A DNA stretch of 64,000 nucleotides from Saccharophagus sp. K07 (GTDB taxonomy: Bacteria; Pseudomonadota; Gammaproteobacteria; Pseudomonadales; Cellvibrionaceae). Numbering within the stretch: the stretch's first letter is position 1; each line of letters opens with the position of its first letter. The notes below the pieces were generated by a model that saw nothing but the letters and a program-made list of their open reading frames with translations, was not told the origin of the DNA and did not search any database. The stretch covers positions 1,302,001 through 1,366,000 of the forward strand of contig NZ_QRAI01000001.1 in assembly GCF_014336955.1 (NCBI RefSeq), read 5' to 3'. The position numbers and the translations under genes are program-made. Below, in pieces: positions 25,828 to 35,646 of the stretch.

Positions 25828-28104
25828 ATGGCTTCAATAGTCGCCCATAAGGGCCACTCCACTCAGTCGAACGCGACCCAGGAACTGCTGATCGAGGGCG
25901 CGGGCTGCGCGAGCTGCGTTAGAAAGATTGAAACCGCTCTGAGCAATGTTGCAGGCGTGGAGAGCGCGCAGATGAATTTTGCTCTGCGCAGCGTCATGGT
26001 TAGTGGATCGGCATCAACGGATGCCTTGGTGCAAGCGGTTGAGGCCGCGGGTTACCGCGCAATGCCCGTCGCCGCCAATAGCGAAGCCGACACCTTGGAA
26101 GAAAAAGAGCGCGCTGATGCAGCGTATTTTCGCCGCCTGCTGCGCCACACCCTGGCGGCGCTCGGGTTGGGTATTCCGCTGATGCTCTACGGTTTTATTG
26201 GTGGCGATATGACCATTCACGGCGGCGCCGACCGCTGGGCATGGCTGATTGTGGGCGTGCTGACTTTGGGCGTAATGGTATTTTCCGGCCGCCATTTTTA
26301 CATCGGCGGTTGGAAAAGCTTGCGCAATCATTCGGCCAATATGGATACGCTGATCGCCTTGGGAACCGGTACAGCGTGGATGTATTCCATGGTGGTTGTG
26401 CTTGCGCCGCAAATAGTTCCGGAAGTGGCGCGTCACGTTTATTTTGAAGCAACGGCGATGATTATCGGCTTGATCAATCTCGGTCTTGCGTTGGAAGTGC
26501 GTGCGCGAGGACGTACCTCGGCGGCAATTAAAAGGTTGATCGGTCTGCAACCTAAAACCGCCAGAGTGGTGCGCAACGGCCAGGAATTCGATATTCCAAT
26601 AGAGCGAGTTCTGCTTAACGACAAAGTGCGCGTTCGCCCAGGTGAGCGTATCCCGGTCGATGGCGTTGTGGTGGAAGGCCAAAGTTCAGTGGATGAATCC
26701 ATGCTGACTGGTGAGCCGGTTCCCGTAGCAAAACAAGCAGGCGATGCTGTATGGGCCGGTACTATCAATAAAACCGGAACCTTGATTTTTACCGCAACTA
26801 AAGTCGGTAAAGACACAGCGCTCGCGCACATTATCCAGATGGTCAAGCGCGCGCAAAATTCCAAACCGCCAATTGGCCGCATGGCGGATGTGATTTCTTC
26901 CTATTTTGTTCCTGCGGTCATGATTATCGCCATCCTCAGTGCTTTAGTGTGGCTGAATTTCGGTCCAAATCCAGCGCTGGCGTTGGCTGTTGTATCTGCC
27001 ACTACTGTGCTGATTATTGCTTGTCCCTGTGCCCTCGGATTGGCGACACCTATGTCAGTAATGGTAGGAGTTGGCAAAGCAGCTGAGGCGGGAATTCTGA
27101 TTCGCAATGGCGAAGCGCTACAAACCGCATCCAGTATCACGGCAATGATTCTCGACAAAACCGGCACTATTACCCTGGGCGCGCCGAAAGTGACAGACAT
27201 AGAACCGGTTGAGTCTTGGACACAGGAAGATTTATTGCGTCTGGTGGCAAGTGTCGAGCAGGGCTCCGAACATCCGCTTGCGCAAGCAATTGTCGAGTCT
27301 GCCACGGAGCGCAATTTAGTTTTAAGTCCGGTTAGTCATTTTCAGGCAATTGCCGGCCAGGGGGCGGAAGGCTCTGTTGAAGGAAAAACCGTCGCGCTTG
27401 GCAATCGCAAATTAATGAATGAAAAACATATCAATGTCAAAAAATGGGAAACACGAGCTCAAGCCATGGCAGCGGAAGGAAAAACGCCTATGTACGCCGC
27501 TATCGGAGGACAGTTCGCGGGATTAATTGCCGTAGCTGATCCCATAAAACCAGACTCCGCCGCCGCGATTGCGCGCTTGCAAGAGTTGGGGATTCGCGTG
27601 GTGATGTTGACTGGCGACAATCGAATTACTGCCGAAGCAGTAGCAAAACATGTCGGTATTCGCGAAGTGCACGCGGAAGTTCAGCCTTCAGAAAAAGCCA
27701 AACATGTAGAGACATTGCAGCGCGAAGGCGAAATTGTTGGCATGACCGGCGATGGAATTAACGACGCTCCTGCACTGGCCCTTGCTAACGTCGGTTTTGC
27801 TATAGGCACTGGAACCGATGTGGCGATTGAAAGCGCGGGAATTACCTTGATGCGCGGATCCCTTCACGGCCTTGTTGACGCCATCAGCATCAGCAAAGCG
27901 ACCTTGCGCAATATTCGGCAGAATTTATTTGGCGCGTTTGTTTATAACGTCGCAGGCATTCCGATTGCGGCAGGTGTGCTCTATCCGATTTTCGGCATTT
28001 TATTAAGCCCGGTGATTGCGGGTGCTGCTATGGCGTTTTCATCGGTCACGGTTGTTGCCAACGCCAACCGCCTGAGATTTTTCAAATCGGAGAAAGTCGC
28101 ATGA
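25828..28104 (+). CDS. copA: Copper-translocating P1B-type ATPase
   Basis: 758 residues from the ATG at 25828 (GAGGAG upstream; an in-frame TTG at 25798 is rejected). One N-terminal metal-binding domain with [10 protein letters not shown], eight expected membrane helices, the Cu(I) channel motif [10 protein letters not shown], actuator [10 protein letters not shown], phosphorylation site [19 protein letters not shown] of the nucleotide domain, and hinge [13 protein letters not shown]. Exports Cu(I) from cytoplasm to periplasm. Its last codons overlap the cupredoxin gene as ATGA, so the two form an operon driven by the CueR promoter. Confidence 0.97.
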   Translation: MASIVAHKGHSTQSNATQELLIEGAGCASCVRKIETALSNVAGVESAQMNFALRSVMVSGSASTDALVQAVEAAGYRAMPVAANSEADTLEEKERADAAYFRRLLRHTLAALGLGIPLMLYGFIGGDMTIHGGADRWAWLIVGVLTLGVMVFSGRHFYIGGWKSLRNHSANMDTLIALGTGTAWMYSMVVVLAPQIVPEVARHVYFEATAMIIGLINLGLALEVRARGRTSAAIKRLIGLQPKTARVVRNGQEFDIPIERVLLNDKVRVRPGERIPVDGVVVEGQSSVDESMLTGEPVPVAKQAGDAVWAGTINKTGTLIFTATKVGKDTALAHIIQMVKRAQNSKPPIGRMADVISSYFVPAVMIIAILSALVWLNFGPNPALALAVVSATTVLIIACPCALGLATPMSVMVGVGKAAEAGILIRNGEALQTASSITAMILDKTGTITLGAPKVTDIEPVESWTQEDLLRLVASVEQGSEHPLAQAIVESATERNLVLSPVSHFQAIAGQGAEGSVEGKTVALGNRKLMNEKHINVKKWETRAQAMAAEGKTPMYAAIGGQFAGLIAVADPIKPDSAAAIARLQELGIRVVMLTGDNRITAEAVAKHVGIREVHAEVQPSEKAKHVETLQREGEIVGMTGDGINDAPALALANVGFAIGTGTDVAIESAGITLMRGSLHGLVDAISISKATLRNIRQNLFGAFVYNVAGIPIAAGVLYPIFGILLSPVIAGAAMAFSSVTVVANANRLRFFKSEKVA

Positions 28105-28460
28105 TTTGGGTCATTAATATCGTCGGGTTTTTATTGGTTGCGGTAATCGTCTGGTGGTTCTGGCTGTACAAACCGGCACGTACAGCTGTGACAAAAGAAA
28201 AGCCATTGGTGATTCTTTTGGAAAACGGTGTTTATCAACCGGCGCATATTCAATTGCCGGCCAATCAACCGGTTGCCCTGGAATTTTTCCGCAAGGATGC
28301 ATCGCCTTGTGCAGAAATGGTTATTTTCCCGGCATTGGATATCAGCGAAGAATTGCCGGTGAATAAATCGAAGACGGTTCGTTTACCTCCGCTGCCAGTG
28401 GGAAACTATGAATTCCATTGTCAGATGCGAATGTATAGAGGGGAATTAACCGTCGCATGA
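28101..28460 (+). CDS. Membrane-anchored cupredoxin-domain protein
   Basis: 119 residues: one N-terminal transmembrane helix ([18 protein letters not shown]) and a cupredoxin-like domain, probably periplasmic. Likely copper ligands are the Cys and Met in [11 protein letters not shown] and the Cys, His and Met in [12 protein letters not shown]. The gene overlaps copA by four bases, so it is probably co-translated and may accept Cu(I) delivered by CopA. Related short cupredoxins follow copA in several gammaproteobacteria; the acceptor role is inference. Confidence 0.82.
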   Translation: MIWVINIVGFLLVAVIVWWFWLYKPARTAVTKEKPLVILLENGVYQPAHIQLPANQPVALEFFRKDASPCAEMVIFPALDISEELPVNKSKTVRLPPLPVGNYEFHCQMRMYRGELTVA

Positions 28461-28463
28461 CGA

Positions 28464-30173
28464 TCACTTCGTTATATGTCCCGGAGCATTGCGCAGTTTT
28501 TCTCGCATCATCCAAGGTTCAAGGATTCCGCTAATAAAGTTTCCCTGAGCCAGATCGCATCCTGCATTGCGAAGTGCGGCATATTGTGCGGCAGTATCGA
28601 TTCCTTTGGCGATGGTTTGAAGGCCTAGTTTATGGGCCATGGCAATGCGATCGGCAGCGGTGTCAATATCTCCTTGCAGAAAATTTGCGCCTATAGTGAT
28701 GAAATCGGAAACGAAGTCTTTTAAATACGCAAGGTTGGAGTGACTGCTGCCAAAATTTTCCAGCGCTACTTTAATGCCTGCTTGTTTGATTTCTCGTAGT
28801 GCAATAGCGGCTTTTTCGCTGTTTTGCATAATGGCTGCTTCGGTGATTTCCAGTCGGAGAGCACTGGGGGAAAGATCGTGTTCCTCCAGTAGCTGCTTCA
28901 ACATGTCGAGGAGGTTTTCCTCCAGTAGTTGCCGTCCTGTAATTGTCACTGCGATACAGGGCGTTGATATTCCGCTGTATTCCCACAGCTTCAGTTGATG
29001 GAAAATTTGTCGAACGGTCCATTCGCCGAGAAGAAAAATAAATCCACTTTCTTCTGCCAGAGGTAAAAAAACGTCGGATGTGATAATGCCGCGCTCTGAA
29101 TTGTGCCATTCGATGATGGCTTCTGCAGATACAATATCGCCGGTCTTCATATCAACTTGCGGCTGGAACGTCAAAATAAATTCCCGTTTCGCCAGTGAAT
29201 CATACAAGCTGCGTTGCAATGCCAAACGGTTTTCAATAAGTCGCGACATGTTCGCGCTATAAAATGCGGAGCCTGTATTAGGCTCAATGCTATTTGCGGC
29301 AACTTCCGCCTTGCGCAGCATATCTTGCGCGTCGAAAGCGCCACCCGGATAAACAGCTACGCCGATGCGGACACTGCAATAAACTGGCATTGTATCCAGG
29401 TAATAGGGTTTAGAAAGGGTATCTGCGAGGTTTTCTACGGTAGATTCGATCGGATCTTCTGCAGTAAAGCCCGTATGAATCAGCGCAAATTCGTGAGTGG
29501 ACAAACGCGCGATCAACCCTTGGTCTTGAATAAAAAATTGCAGCCGATTGCTGATTTCCAATAAATACTGAACTTCGGTGTTGTAATCGAGAACTTCATG
29601 AGTCGAGTTCAGCTGTGCAAAGCGGATATACAAAACCAGAATAATGCGCTTGTCGCTGTTATAGGTGTTGATCAGTGTTTTAAGGTGTTCCAAAAGCGTG
29701 TGACGGGTGGGGAGGCCGGTCACGCCATCATAACGTGCCAAATAATTCATTTGCTGCTCGGCGCTGCGGTGTTCTTTGCGGGCGCGGGCGTCTTGAATTT
29801 CGCGACGGATAACGGCTGGCAGGCGATTGAGTTTGTCTTTTAAAACGTAGTCCTGCGCGCCCATACGTATGGCTTCAACAGCCCGTTCCTCGCCTATGGT
29901 TCCGGATACAAAAATAAACGGAATATCCAAGTTGGAGGCTCGTACTTTCATCAGTGCGTCCATTCCACTCATGGTAGGCATGGAATAATCGGCGAGGACC
30001 ACATCCCAAGGCTGCCGCAATGCTTGCTCCAATGCAGTCATGGTATCAACGCGCTGATGTTGCACACTAAACCCATTGCGCTGCAGATGACGACAGAGCA
30101 GGAGTGCATCGTCTTCGTTGTCTTCAACAATAAGGACTTTCAAGGTATTTTTTCGGTGAAAAAGCGAAACCAT
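28464..30173 (-). CDS. Response regulator with degenerate GGDEF and EAL domains
   Basis: 569 residues. The N-terminal receiver is intact (VEDNEDD, LADYSMPTMSGMD, LKDKLN). The following GGDEF-like domain keeps RYDGVTGLPTR but has STHEF in place of GGDEF. The EAL-like domain has EAI, NFG where DFG binds metal, AKGIDT for AEGVET, and TIGANF where KID(R)SF is usual. Several metal ligands and the catalytic Lys/Asp are therefore lost, so cyclase and phosphodiesterase activity are unlikely. A regulatory role by protein contact or c-di-GMP sensing is more plausible. GGAG precedes the start, 11 bases after the response-regulator stop; last gene of the operon. Confidence 0.88.
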   Translation of the reverse strand: MVSLFHRKNTLKVLIVEDNEDDALLLCRHLQRNGFSVQHQRVDTMTALEQALRQPWDVVLADYSMPTMSGMDALMKVRASNLDIPFIFVSGTIGEERAVEAIRMGAQDYVLKDKLNRLPAVIRREIQDARARKEHRSAEQQMNYLARYDGVTGLPTRHTLLEHLKTLINTYNSDKRIILVLYIRFAQLNSTHEVLDYNTEVQYLLEISNRLQFFIQDQGLIARLSTHEFALIHTGFTAEDPIESTVENLADTLSKPYYLDTMPVYCSVRIGVAVYPGGAFDAQDMLRKAEVAANSIEPNTGSAFYSANMSRLIENRLALQRSLYDSLAKREFILTFQPQVDMKTGDIVSAEAIIEWHNSERGIITSDVFLPLAEESGFIFLLGEWTVRQIFHQLKLWEYSGISTPCIAVTITGRQLLEENLLDMLKQLLEEHDLSPSALRLEITEAAIMQNSEKAAIALREIKQAGIKVALENFGSSHSNLAYLKDFVSDFITIGANFLQGDIDTAADRIAMAHKLGLQTIAKGIDTAAQYAALRNAGCDLAQGNFISGILEPWMMREKLRNAPGHITK

Positions 30174-30184
30174 AAATTGCTCCG

Positions 30185-30619
30185 CTAAGCCTCCGGCACT
30201 TCGTTGAGAATTAACCAGTAAAGCCCCAATTGTTGGATGGCTTTAAGAAATTCGTTGAAATCGACCGGTTTGCGCACATAGCTGTTGACACCTAAACGAT
30301 AGCCTTGGGCAATATCCTGTTCCTCTTTGGAGGAAGTGAGTAACACGACCGGCAGGAAGCGAGTTCGCTCCTGGGCGCGAATTTCCTGCAATACTTCCAG
30401 ACCGGTTTTGCGCGGCATTTTTAAATCCAGCAGGGCGACGGCTGGCAGAGGTGGTGGTTCTTCACCGCTGAATTTGCCTCGGCCGAATAAATAATCCAGA
30501 GCTTCCATGCCGTCGTTGACCACTATAATGTCATTTGAAAGATTGGATTTGCGGAATGCCCGCAGGGCCAACTCCTGGTCGTCCGGATTGTCTTCGGCCA
30601 ACAAAATCGGCTTATTCAT
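30185..30619 (-). CDS. Single-domain response regulator (Rcp1-like CheY family)
   Basis: 144 residues, a lone receiver with acidic pair AEDNPDDQE, phospho-Asp in LLDLKMPRKTGLE, Thr/Ser in LLTSSKEEQD and lysine in VRKPVDF. The insertion before the phospho-Asp (LFGRGKFSGEEPPPLP) is typical of Rcp1-like regulators paired with phytochrome-type kinases. No output domain. It starts inside the stop of the upstream kinase gene (ATGA overlap), so it is the probable cognate partner. Confidence 0.93.
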   Translation of the reverse strand: MNKPILLAEDNPDDQELALRAFRKSNLSNDIIVVNDGMEALDYLFGRGKFSGEEPPPLPAVALLDLKMPRKTGLEVLQEIRAQERTRFLPVVLLTSSKEEQDIAQGYRLGVNSYVRKPVDFNEFLKAIQQLGLYWLILNEVPEA

Positions 30620-32172
30620 GATATTTGTTCCTCATTACATTCATACATGGATCGTTCGCGAGGTGGAATAGTGAAATAAAATGTCGCACCTTGGTTGGGC
30701 GCCGACACGGCCCAAATATCGCCACCATGGCGGGAGATGACGCGTTTAACTGTAGCGAGGCCAACGCCCGCTCCCGGGAATTCCCCGTGGGAATGAAAGC
30801 GCTGGAAAGCGCCAAACAATTTTTCAGCTTGACTCAAATCAAAGCCCACACCATTGTCCTGCACAAAAAATGCCGCTTGGCCGTCCATGCGGCGCATACC
30901 AAATTCAATAATGGCGTTGTCGTTTTTCGAGGTATATTTCCAGGCATTGTTAAGTAGGTTAATCAGAGCGATGCGAATAAGATGGTTATCGCAAAAGACG
31001 GTCAAACCTGAGGTTACTTTGATCGATACTTGACGCTGTGGTTCGGCGTCATGAAATTCCTGCAGAATCGTTTCCACCATATCTGACAGATTGACTTCTG
31101 TCATGATAATTTCCGTGCGGTTTACCTTGGCCAATTTCAACATGTCGTCGATTAAGCCGCCCATTTTTTGGGCCGCAGCACGCACACGGTTTAAATAGTC
31201 TTTGCCAGTTTGGTCGAGAATTTCCTGATAGTCTTCGAGCAAGACTTGGCTGAAACCGTCAATTGCTCTGAGCGGTGCCCTCAAGTCATGAGAAACCGAA
31301 TAGCTGAATGACTCCAGCTCTTTATTGGCAATTTCCAGCTGTGCAGTACGATCTTGCACCCTGCGCTCCAATTCGGCATTTAAGCGCAGAATATTTTCCT
31401 CGGATTTTTTCAGCGCATCTTCGGCTTCGCGACGTTCTGCTACCTCTTTTTTGAGTTCTTCGTTGGCTTGCTCCAAATCCTGCCGACTTTGGGAAACCTC
31501 GTCGAGCATTTCATTAAAGGCGTCCACCAGATGACCGATTTCGTCCTGGCTGGTCTTTTGTGCGCGCTGGGTAAAATCGCGCGAATCGGCAAGGCGGCGT
31601 GCGAGGGCGCTGAGAGAGAGTAGAGGTCCAATGACGTTTTTTTGAAGATACAGCGAAATAATGGATGAAACGGCGACGGCCAAAAAAATTGATCCAACTG
31701 CAATGGCCAAATTGCCTATCAACTTGGCGAAAATGTTATAGCGCATTCGCACCAATACAGTTCCGACAATTTCGTTATCAAATATAATCCGTTGGTGAAG
31801 GACGAGCGAGTCGACATCGGTTTGAACACCTTCCGGCCTGGTCAAAATATTGTCTGGAATTGTTGAGTCCTTATCGCGCTGATAGGATACAAAAAGGCGG
31901 CCTTTTTCGTTGTATATTGCCGCTTCCATAATATGTGGTTGGTGGCTTAATAATTCTATATACATTTGCGCGGATGCAGGATCATTGAACTGCAGGGCAG
32001 GGGTTACGGCGCGGCCAATCAGCATGGCTTGAACGGCCAGATCATTTTGCACGTCTTCACGATAATCACGCAGATTAAATCCTACCATTGCGCCGCAAGC
32101 GACCATCAACGCGATAACGGTAATAAATAGAACCGCAAGAAGAAATTTTCGTTTTAGTGATTGTCTTACCAC
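30616..32172 (-). CDS. Membrane sensor histidine kinase with CHASE8-like sensor and HAMP
   Basis: 518 residues from the GTG at 32172 (GAGGG overlaps the YfiR stop); an in-frame TTG at 32199 is the alternative. An N-terminal transmembrane helix, a periplasmic CHASE8-like domain (LQFNDPASAQMYIELL, AAIYNEKGRLF), a second helix, HAMP, coiled coil, HisKA with SHDLRAPLRAID and HATPase with NNAWKYTSK and DNGVGFDL. The CHASE8 domain is the type found in YfiN, which is controlled by YfiR; here YfiR is encoded just upstream. The kinase thus probably reads a YfiR-linked periplasmic signal and phosphorylates the coupled regulator. Confidence 0.88.
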   Translation of the reverse strand: MVRQSLKRKFLLAVLFITVIALMVACGAMVGFNLRDYREDVQNDLAVQAMLIGRAVTPALQFNDPASAQMYIELLSHQPHIMEAAIYNEKGRLFVSYQRDKDSTIPDNILTRPEGVQTDVDSLVLHQRIIFDNEIVGTVLVRMRYNIFAKLIGNLAIAVGSIFLAVAVSSIISLYLQKNVIGPLLSLSALARRLADSRDFTQRAQKTSQDEIGHLVDAFNEMLDEVSQSRQDLEQANEELKKEVAERREAEDALKKSEENILRLNAELERRVQDRTAQLEIANKELESFSYSVSHDLRAPLRAIDGFSQVLLEDYQEILDQTGKDYLNRVRAAAQKMGGLIDDMLKLAKVNRTEIIMTEVNLSDMVETILQEFHDAEPQRQVSIKVTSGLTVFCDNHLIRIALINLLNNAWKYTSKNDNAIIEFGMRRMDGQAAFFVQDNGVGFDLSQAEKLFGAFQRFHSHGEFPGAGVGLATVKRVISRHGGDIWAVSAPNQGATFYFTIPPRERSMYECNEEQIS

Positions 32173-32179
32173 TGGACCC

Positions 32180-32761
32180 TCAATGTACCTGAACAGCAAT
32201 CGCCAACAGCTGCGAACTTAATTTAAGACTCGCCGCTGTTGCGCGAGAATTGGACGCCTCGAAACGCACCTTGTCTTCGCGGAGCACAAAATTGATCATT
32301 GAACCATCTGGTATGGTGGCTTCTTCTGTGACTGTTAATATCGGGGACTTTGCAGTCAGCTTTTGGAAATCTTTTAAGAAAAATCCACTGTCATTGGTGA
32401 CGTATAAAATATTGATGCTTTCCAGATTGTCCGATGGGGCCACAGGACGGACAATCAGATTAAATCGGTTTTTGTGAACTCCCGCCAAGGTGCGTTCAAA
32501 GTAACCGAGACTGCGCCTGCTGCCCGCAATCCCAATTACTATGGTCGCGGTTCCATTTACGGTAGAGATGTTCGGCCACTGCACGTATGAACAAAAATGG
32601 TAGAGGAAGGCCGCTTTTATCTGTTGTTCGGAACTTTGTGCGCTGACATCTAAAACAAAAAAAGAGCACAGGGCGCCAAATACAGAGGCAAGGATCAGGA
32701 CGCGGAAGCTTGCGCGTGTACCTAAATTAAATGCGATCCTTGTGTTCAATACCCCGGTCAT
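32180..32761 (-). CDS. YfiR family periplasmic protein (DUF4154)
   Basis: 193 residues with an N-terminal signal segment (FRVLILASVFGALCSFF, cleavage near VSAQS). The family pattern is visible: IKAAFLYHFCSYVQWP, then IVIGIAGS, INILYV and GSMINFVLREDKVRFEAS. YfiR proteins are periplasmic repressors of the diguanylate cyclase YfiN/TpbB in Pseudomonas and respond to redox or envelope state. Here the partner appears to be a histidine kinase with a CHASE8 domain rather than a cyclase. First gene of a four-gene operon; the stop is 7 bases before the preferred kinase start. Confidence 0.88.
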   Translation of the reverse strand: MTGVLNTRIAFNLGTRASFRVLILASVFGALCSFFVLDVSAQSSEQQIKAAFLYHFCSYVQWPNISTVNGTATIVIGIAGSRRSLGYFERTLAGVHKNRFNLIVRPVAPSDNLESINILYVTNDSGFFLKDFQKLTAKSPILTVTEEATIPDGSMINFVLREDKVRFEASNSRATAASLKLSSQLLAIAVQVH

Positions 32762-33049
32762 ATTGATCTCTTAGGATTTAGGCGTGCGCTGACTGGCATT
32801 TTTTGAAGTTGGAACTGCAACGCTGTTCTTGGTTATCAACCAATTGGCTTGGGCCAACATGGTGACATCGGGTTGATGATCATTTTTATGCTTATCTTGA
32901 AAGCGTTGGCCAATAGTAAACGGTGCCTGCTTAAGCTTAGTCTGTTAGTTAAATGTTTGCGAGGCTTTGCATTTCTCTTTGTATGAGGTGTTTCGTTCAC
33001 TCGAATTTTTGTCGCAAAAATTACATTTTTGTCGTGATGCACATTTATT

Positions 33050-33400
33050 TCAGATGTTTGAATTGTCCGGGTTCGACATTTCTTCGCAGCTTGCGGCGCA
33101 TATACGACAGGCGGATACGCAATCATCCATATCACCTATACCTTCGCAACTGAGTGCGCAGGCTTCGCAAACATCAGCGCACAGCTTTCTGACCGCTTCA
33201 CTGAAAATCGATGACGACAATTGAAAATCGGCGCACAGTCGACAAATCGCTGCGCATTGCAGCATCAGCCGATAATGTTCCGGCTCCACGTGTTTGCCTC
33301 CCTCAGTGAGGCAATGTTGGGTTGCGGTTTGCCAACATATGCGCGCACAGCGCAAACAGGCGTCGACACAGGCATCGGATACGGAGGCGAGCGATGACAT
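33050..33400 (-). CDS. Second four-helix-bundle copper-binding protein (DUF326)
   Basis: 116 residues without signal peptide. Cys-rich helices (DACVDACLRCARICW, CAAICRLCADF, CADVCEACALSC, CVSACRICAASC) match the DUF326 pattern of the protein at 24878-25207, but with fewer His and a longer spacer. Likely cytosolic Cu(I) storage. It stands alone, about 7.8 kb from its paralogue. The 288 bases between it and yfiR hold no gene I can support. Confidence 0.88.
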   Translation of the reverse strand: MSSLASVSDACVDACLRCARICWQTATQHCLTEGGKHVEPEHYRLMLQCAAICRLCADFQLSSSIFSEAVRKLCADVCEACALSCEGIGDMDDCVSACRICAASCEEMSNPDNSNI

Positions 33401-33543
33401 AAAAACTCTTCTAATTTACAAGGAATGATATTGCCATTAATTGCCAATCAATAATTCACGTCAGTTCGGTTTATCACACTCGTCGGATCTGGAATTTTTT
33501 GTGCATCGGTAAGATCAGTACCAATCCAAACGAGGTAGTCCTT

Positions 33544-33972
33544 ATGGCTATGCAGAAACAAGGTTATACAAAGGAAAAAAAGCTGACTCCCTTTCAGCAG
33601 TTCGAACAAAACACGCGTGATACAGATGAAATGGATGCAAGACCACATATTGGTGACGAGCGTCGCGGCGGTAGTGATCTCGATCGCGCCCGTCGAGCAG
33701 GATTGACCGAGGCTGCTCGCCCAGGCGAGGGGCCCGGGGAAGATGATCTGGCTCCAGAGACCTTGATTCCCGAAGACGGCGCTTTATCGCCCTTTGAAAC
33801 AGGTTCTGATATGCCTGCGGACCGAACCTATAGGGTTGTATCGGCCGATGAGATAGGTGCAGGGGTTGGTTTGGACGAAGCAGAGCTGGCGCACGTGGAT
33901 CCTTTGGACGGCGAGCCATGGGACGATGAGGAGGAGTTGGAAGGCGAGTTTGATGATGACGATCAATATTGA
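33544..33972 (+). CDS. Acidic low-complexity protein of unknown function
   Basis: 142 residues from the ATG at 33544 with GAGGT upstream; an in-frame start at 33499 is less likely. Very acidic and Gly/Asp/Glu-rich, with a conserved-looking block HIGDERRGGSDLDRARRAGL, then EDDLAPETLIPEDGA, and an acidic tail (DDEEELEGEFDDDDQY). Predicted mostly disordered; no signal or membrane segment. Similar acidic proteins occur in pseudomonads without assigned function. I do not recognise a fold. Confidence 0.7.
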   Translation: MAMQKQGYTKEKKLTPFQQFEQNTRDTDEMDARPHIGDERRGGSDLDRARRAGLTEAARPGEGPGEDDLAPETLIPEDGALSPFETGSDMPADRTYRVVSADEIGAGVGLDEAELAHVDPLDGEPWDDEEELEGEFDDDDQY

Positions 33973-34485
33973 AGTTACGGTCAGATCCCAGCTAGCTTAA
34001 ACAAGTAGCGAGACGAGGCCGAGTAATATTTCGGACGCCATTTTGGTAATCTGACGCATCCTGAATACGCGGAAATCCAAAATGAACGAATATGAACTCG
34101 GCCTCGCGCAGTTTTCTTTGTTTGCCCAGAGCCTGGGTATCGGCTTTCTGATAGGCCTGGAGCGGGAGCGGCACGAAGAAAAAATCGCAGGCGTACGCAC
34201 CTTTACCCTTATCGCTTTGGCAGGCGCACTTAGCGGGTATGTGGGCATTCACGGGGAATGGACCACAGCTCCATTGGTTTTATTAATCCTTATCGTAGCA
34301 AGTCTGTTGCTGGCCCAGTACAGAATGCAAACGGCGCTGCCTGATCCTACCACCATAGTTGCGGCCATTTTGGTATTTGTATTGAGTTACGCTGTCTGGC
34401 TGGAACAGGCGTTTTTTCCAGCGGCGCTTGCTCTGGCAGTCACCGCGGTTTTGTATTTCCGGGAAGAATTGCGCAATTTACCTAA

Positions 34486-35646
34486 GGAAGCTCTGATTAA
34501 GTTCAAATTTTTTCACTCATATTTTTTTGAATAATTCTCAATTTCATTCATGGCGGAAAAGGCATGATTTTTCCCGTTTTTCCTACTTGTTTTGCCTTAA
34601 ATCTGGCCAATTGCCAGATTTAAGGCGCACTGACCCTAGGTCAGCAAGAATTTCTTGCAGGTAAGCAGGTTTGCAAAACCCGCTAAAACATAAAGCCGGT
34701 TGGTATTTTTGGCGAGTCCCCGGTAACGCACTTTGGCATAGCCAAACTGCTGTTTGATCTTTAAAAATACGTGCTCTACTTTCGCTCGCACTTGGGCCTT
34801 GGCTTTTTCTGCCCGTGCGGCAATTCCTCTTAATGTTTTGCGAACACCGGGACGCTGACTAATTAGCCAATCCACTTCCACATCTTTTAGATCGGGTCTT
34901 TTTTCTGCGCCGCGATATCCCGCGTCGCCCCAAACGGTACCCTCTTCGCCGTGCAGCAGTTCCGACAATTGCGTTATATCGTGCTCATTGGCAGACGTGG
35001 TAGTTAGCGTATGAACAACACCCAAAGTATCATCCACGCCAACATGCATTTTCATCCCAAAATGCCATTCGTTGCCTTTCTTGGTTTGATGCATTTCGGG
35101 ATCACGCTCACCATTTTCATTTTTGGTCGAGGTGGGCGCTTCGATAATAGTGGCATCAACAATACTACCTTCTTTCAGTATTAATCCCTGTTTGTCGAGA
35201 TGGCGGTTCACTTCTTTAAAAAGGGCTTCGCCTAAATTGTAGCGCTCTAACAAATGGCGGAATTTCAAAATAGTGGTTTCGTCCGGTATGGAACCGCTCA
35301 AGCTCAAGCCTGCGAATCTGCGCATGGATTCGATCTCGTACAGTGAATCCTCCATAGCTGGGTCGCTGAGATTGTAAAACAGCTGCATGCAGTGAACTCG
35401 CAGCATGACATTTAACGGGTAGGGATGGCGCCCTTGGCCATTTTTGGGGTAATGCCGCTGGATCTTGCGCTCCAATTGCTTCCAGGGAATCAGCGTATCC
35501 ATTTGTTCGAGAAACTTTTCCCGCCGGGTTTTGCGCTTCTTTGCGTTATATTCGGCTTCGGCAAAAGTGAGCTGATTCATAATCGATTACCCTAAGAGTT
35601 GAGCTGTGCTAATTATGCCAAATTTTTGGACTTAACCAGAGGCTCC
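34486..35646 (-). mobile_element. IS5-family insertion sequence with intact ends and CTAA target duplication
   Basis: 1,161 bp. The left end begins GGAAGCTCTGATTAAGTTC; the right end read inward begins GGAGCCTCTGGTTAAGTCC, so the terminal repeats match at most positions. The 4-bp CTAA occurs immediately outside both ends (34482-34485 and 35647-35650), the duplication expected for IS5-type elements (YTAR). It contains one transposase gene on the minus strand with no frameshift. Perfect duplication and clean host-gene reconstruction indicate a recent insertion. Confidence 0.95.
34636..35580 (-). CDS. IS5-family DDE transposase
   Basis: 314 residues, full length. N-terminal helical DNA-binding region with RHYPKNGQGRHPYPLNVMLR. 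The DDE triad is visible: Asp in GSIVDATIIEAP, Asp in VWGDAGYRGAEKR and Glu in KVEHVFLKIKQQFG (the Y-(2)-R-(3)-E-like signature). It cuts and pastes its element through YTAR targets. The gene is intact, so the element may still move. Confidence 0.95.
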   Translation of the reverse strand: MNQLTFAEAEYNAKKRKTRREKFLEQMDTLIPWKQLERKIQRHYPKNGQGRHPYPLNVMLRVHCMQLFYNLSDPAMEDSLYEIESMRRFAGLSLSGSIPDETTILKFRHLLERYNLGEALFKEVNRHLDKQGLILKEGSIVDATIIEAPTSTKNENGERDPEMHQTKKGNEWHFGMKMHVGVDDTLGVVHTLTTTSANEHDITQLSELLHGEEGTVWGDAGYRGAEKRPDLKDVEVDWLISQRPGVRKTLRGIAARAEKAKAQVRAKVEHVFLKIKQQFGYAKVRYRGLAKNTNRLYVLAGFANLLTCKKFLLT

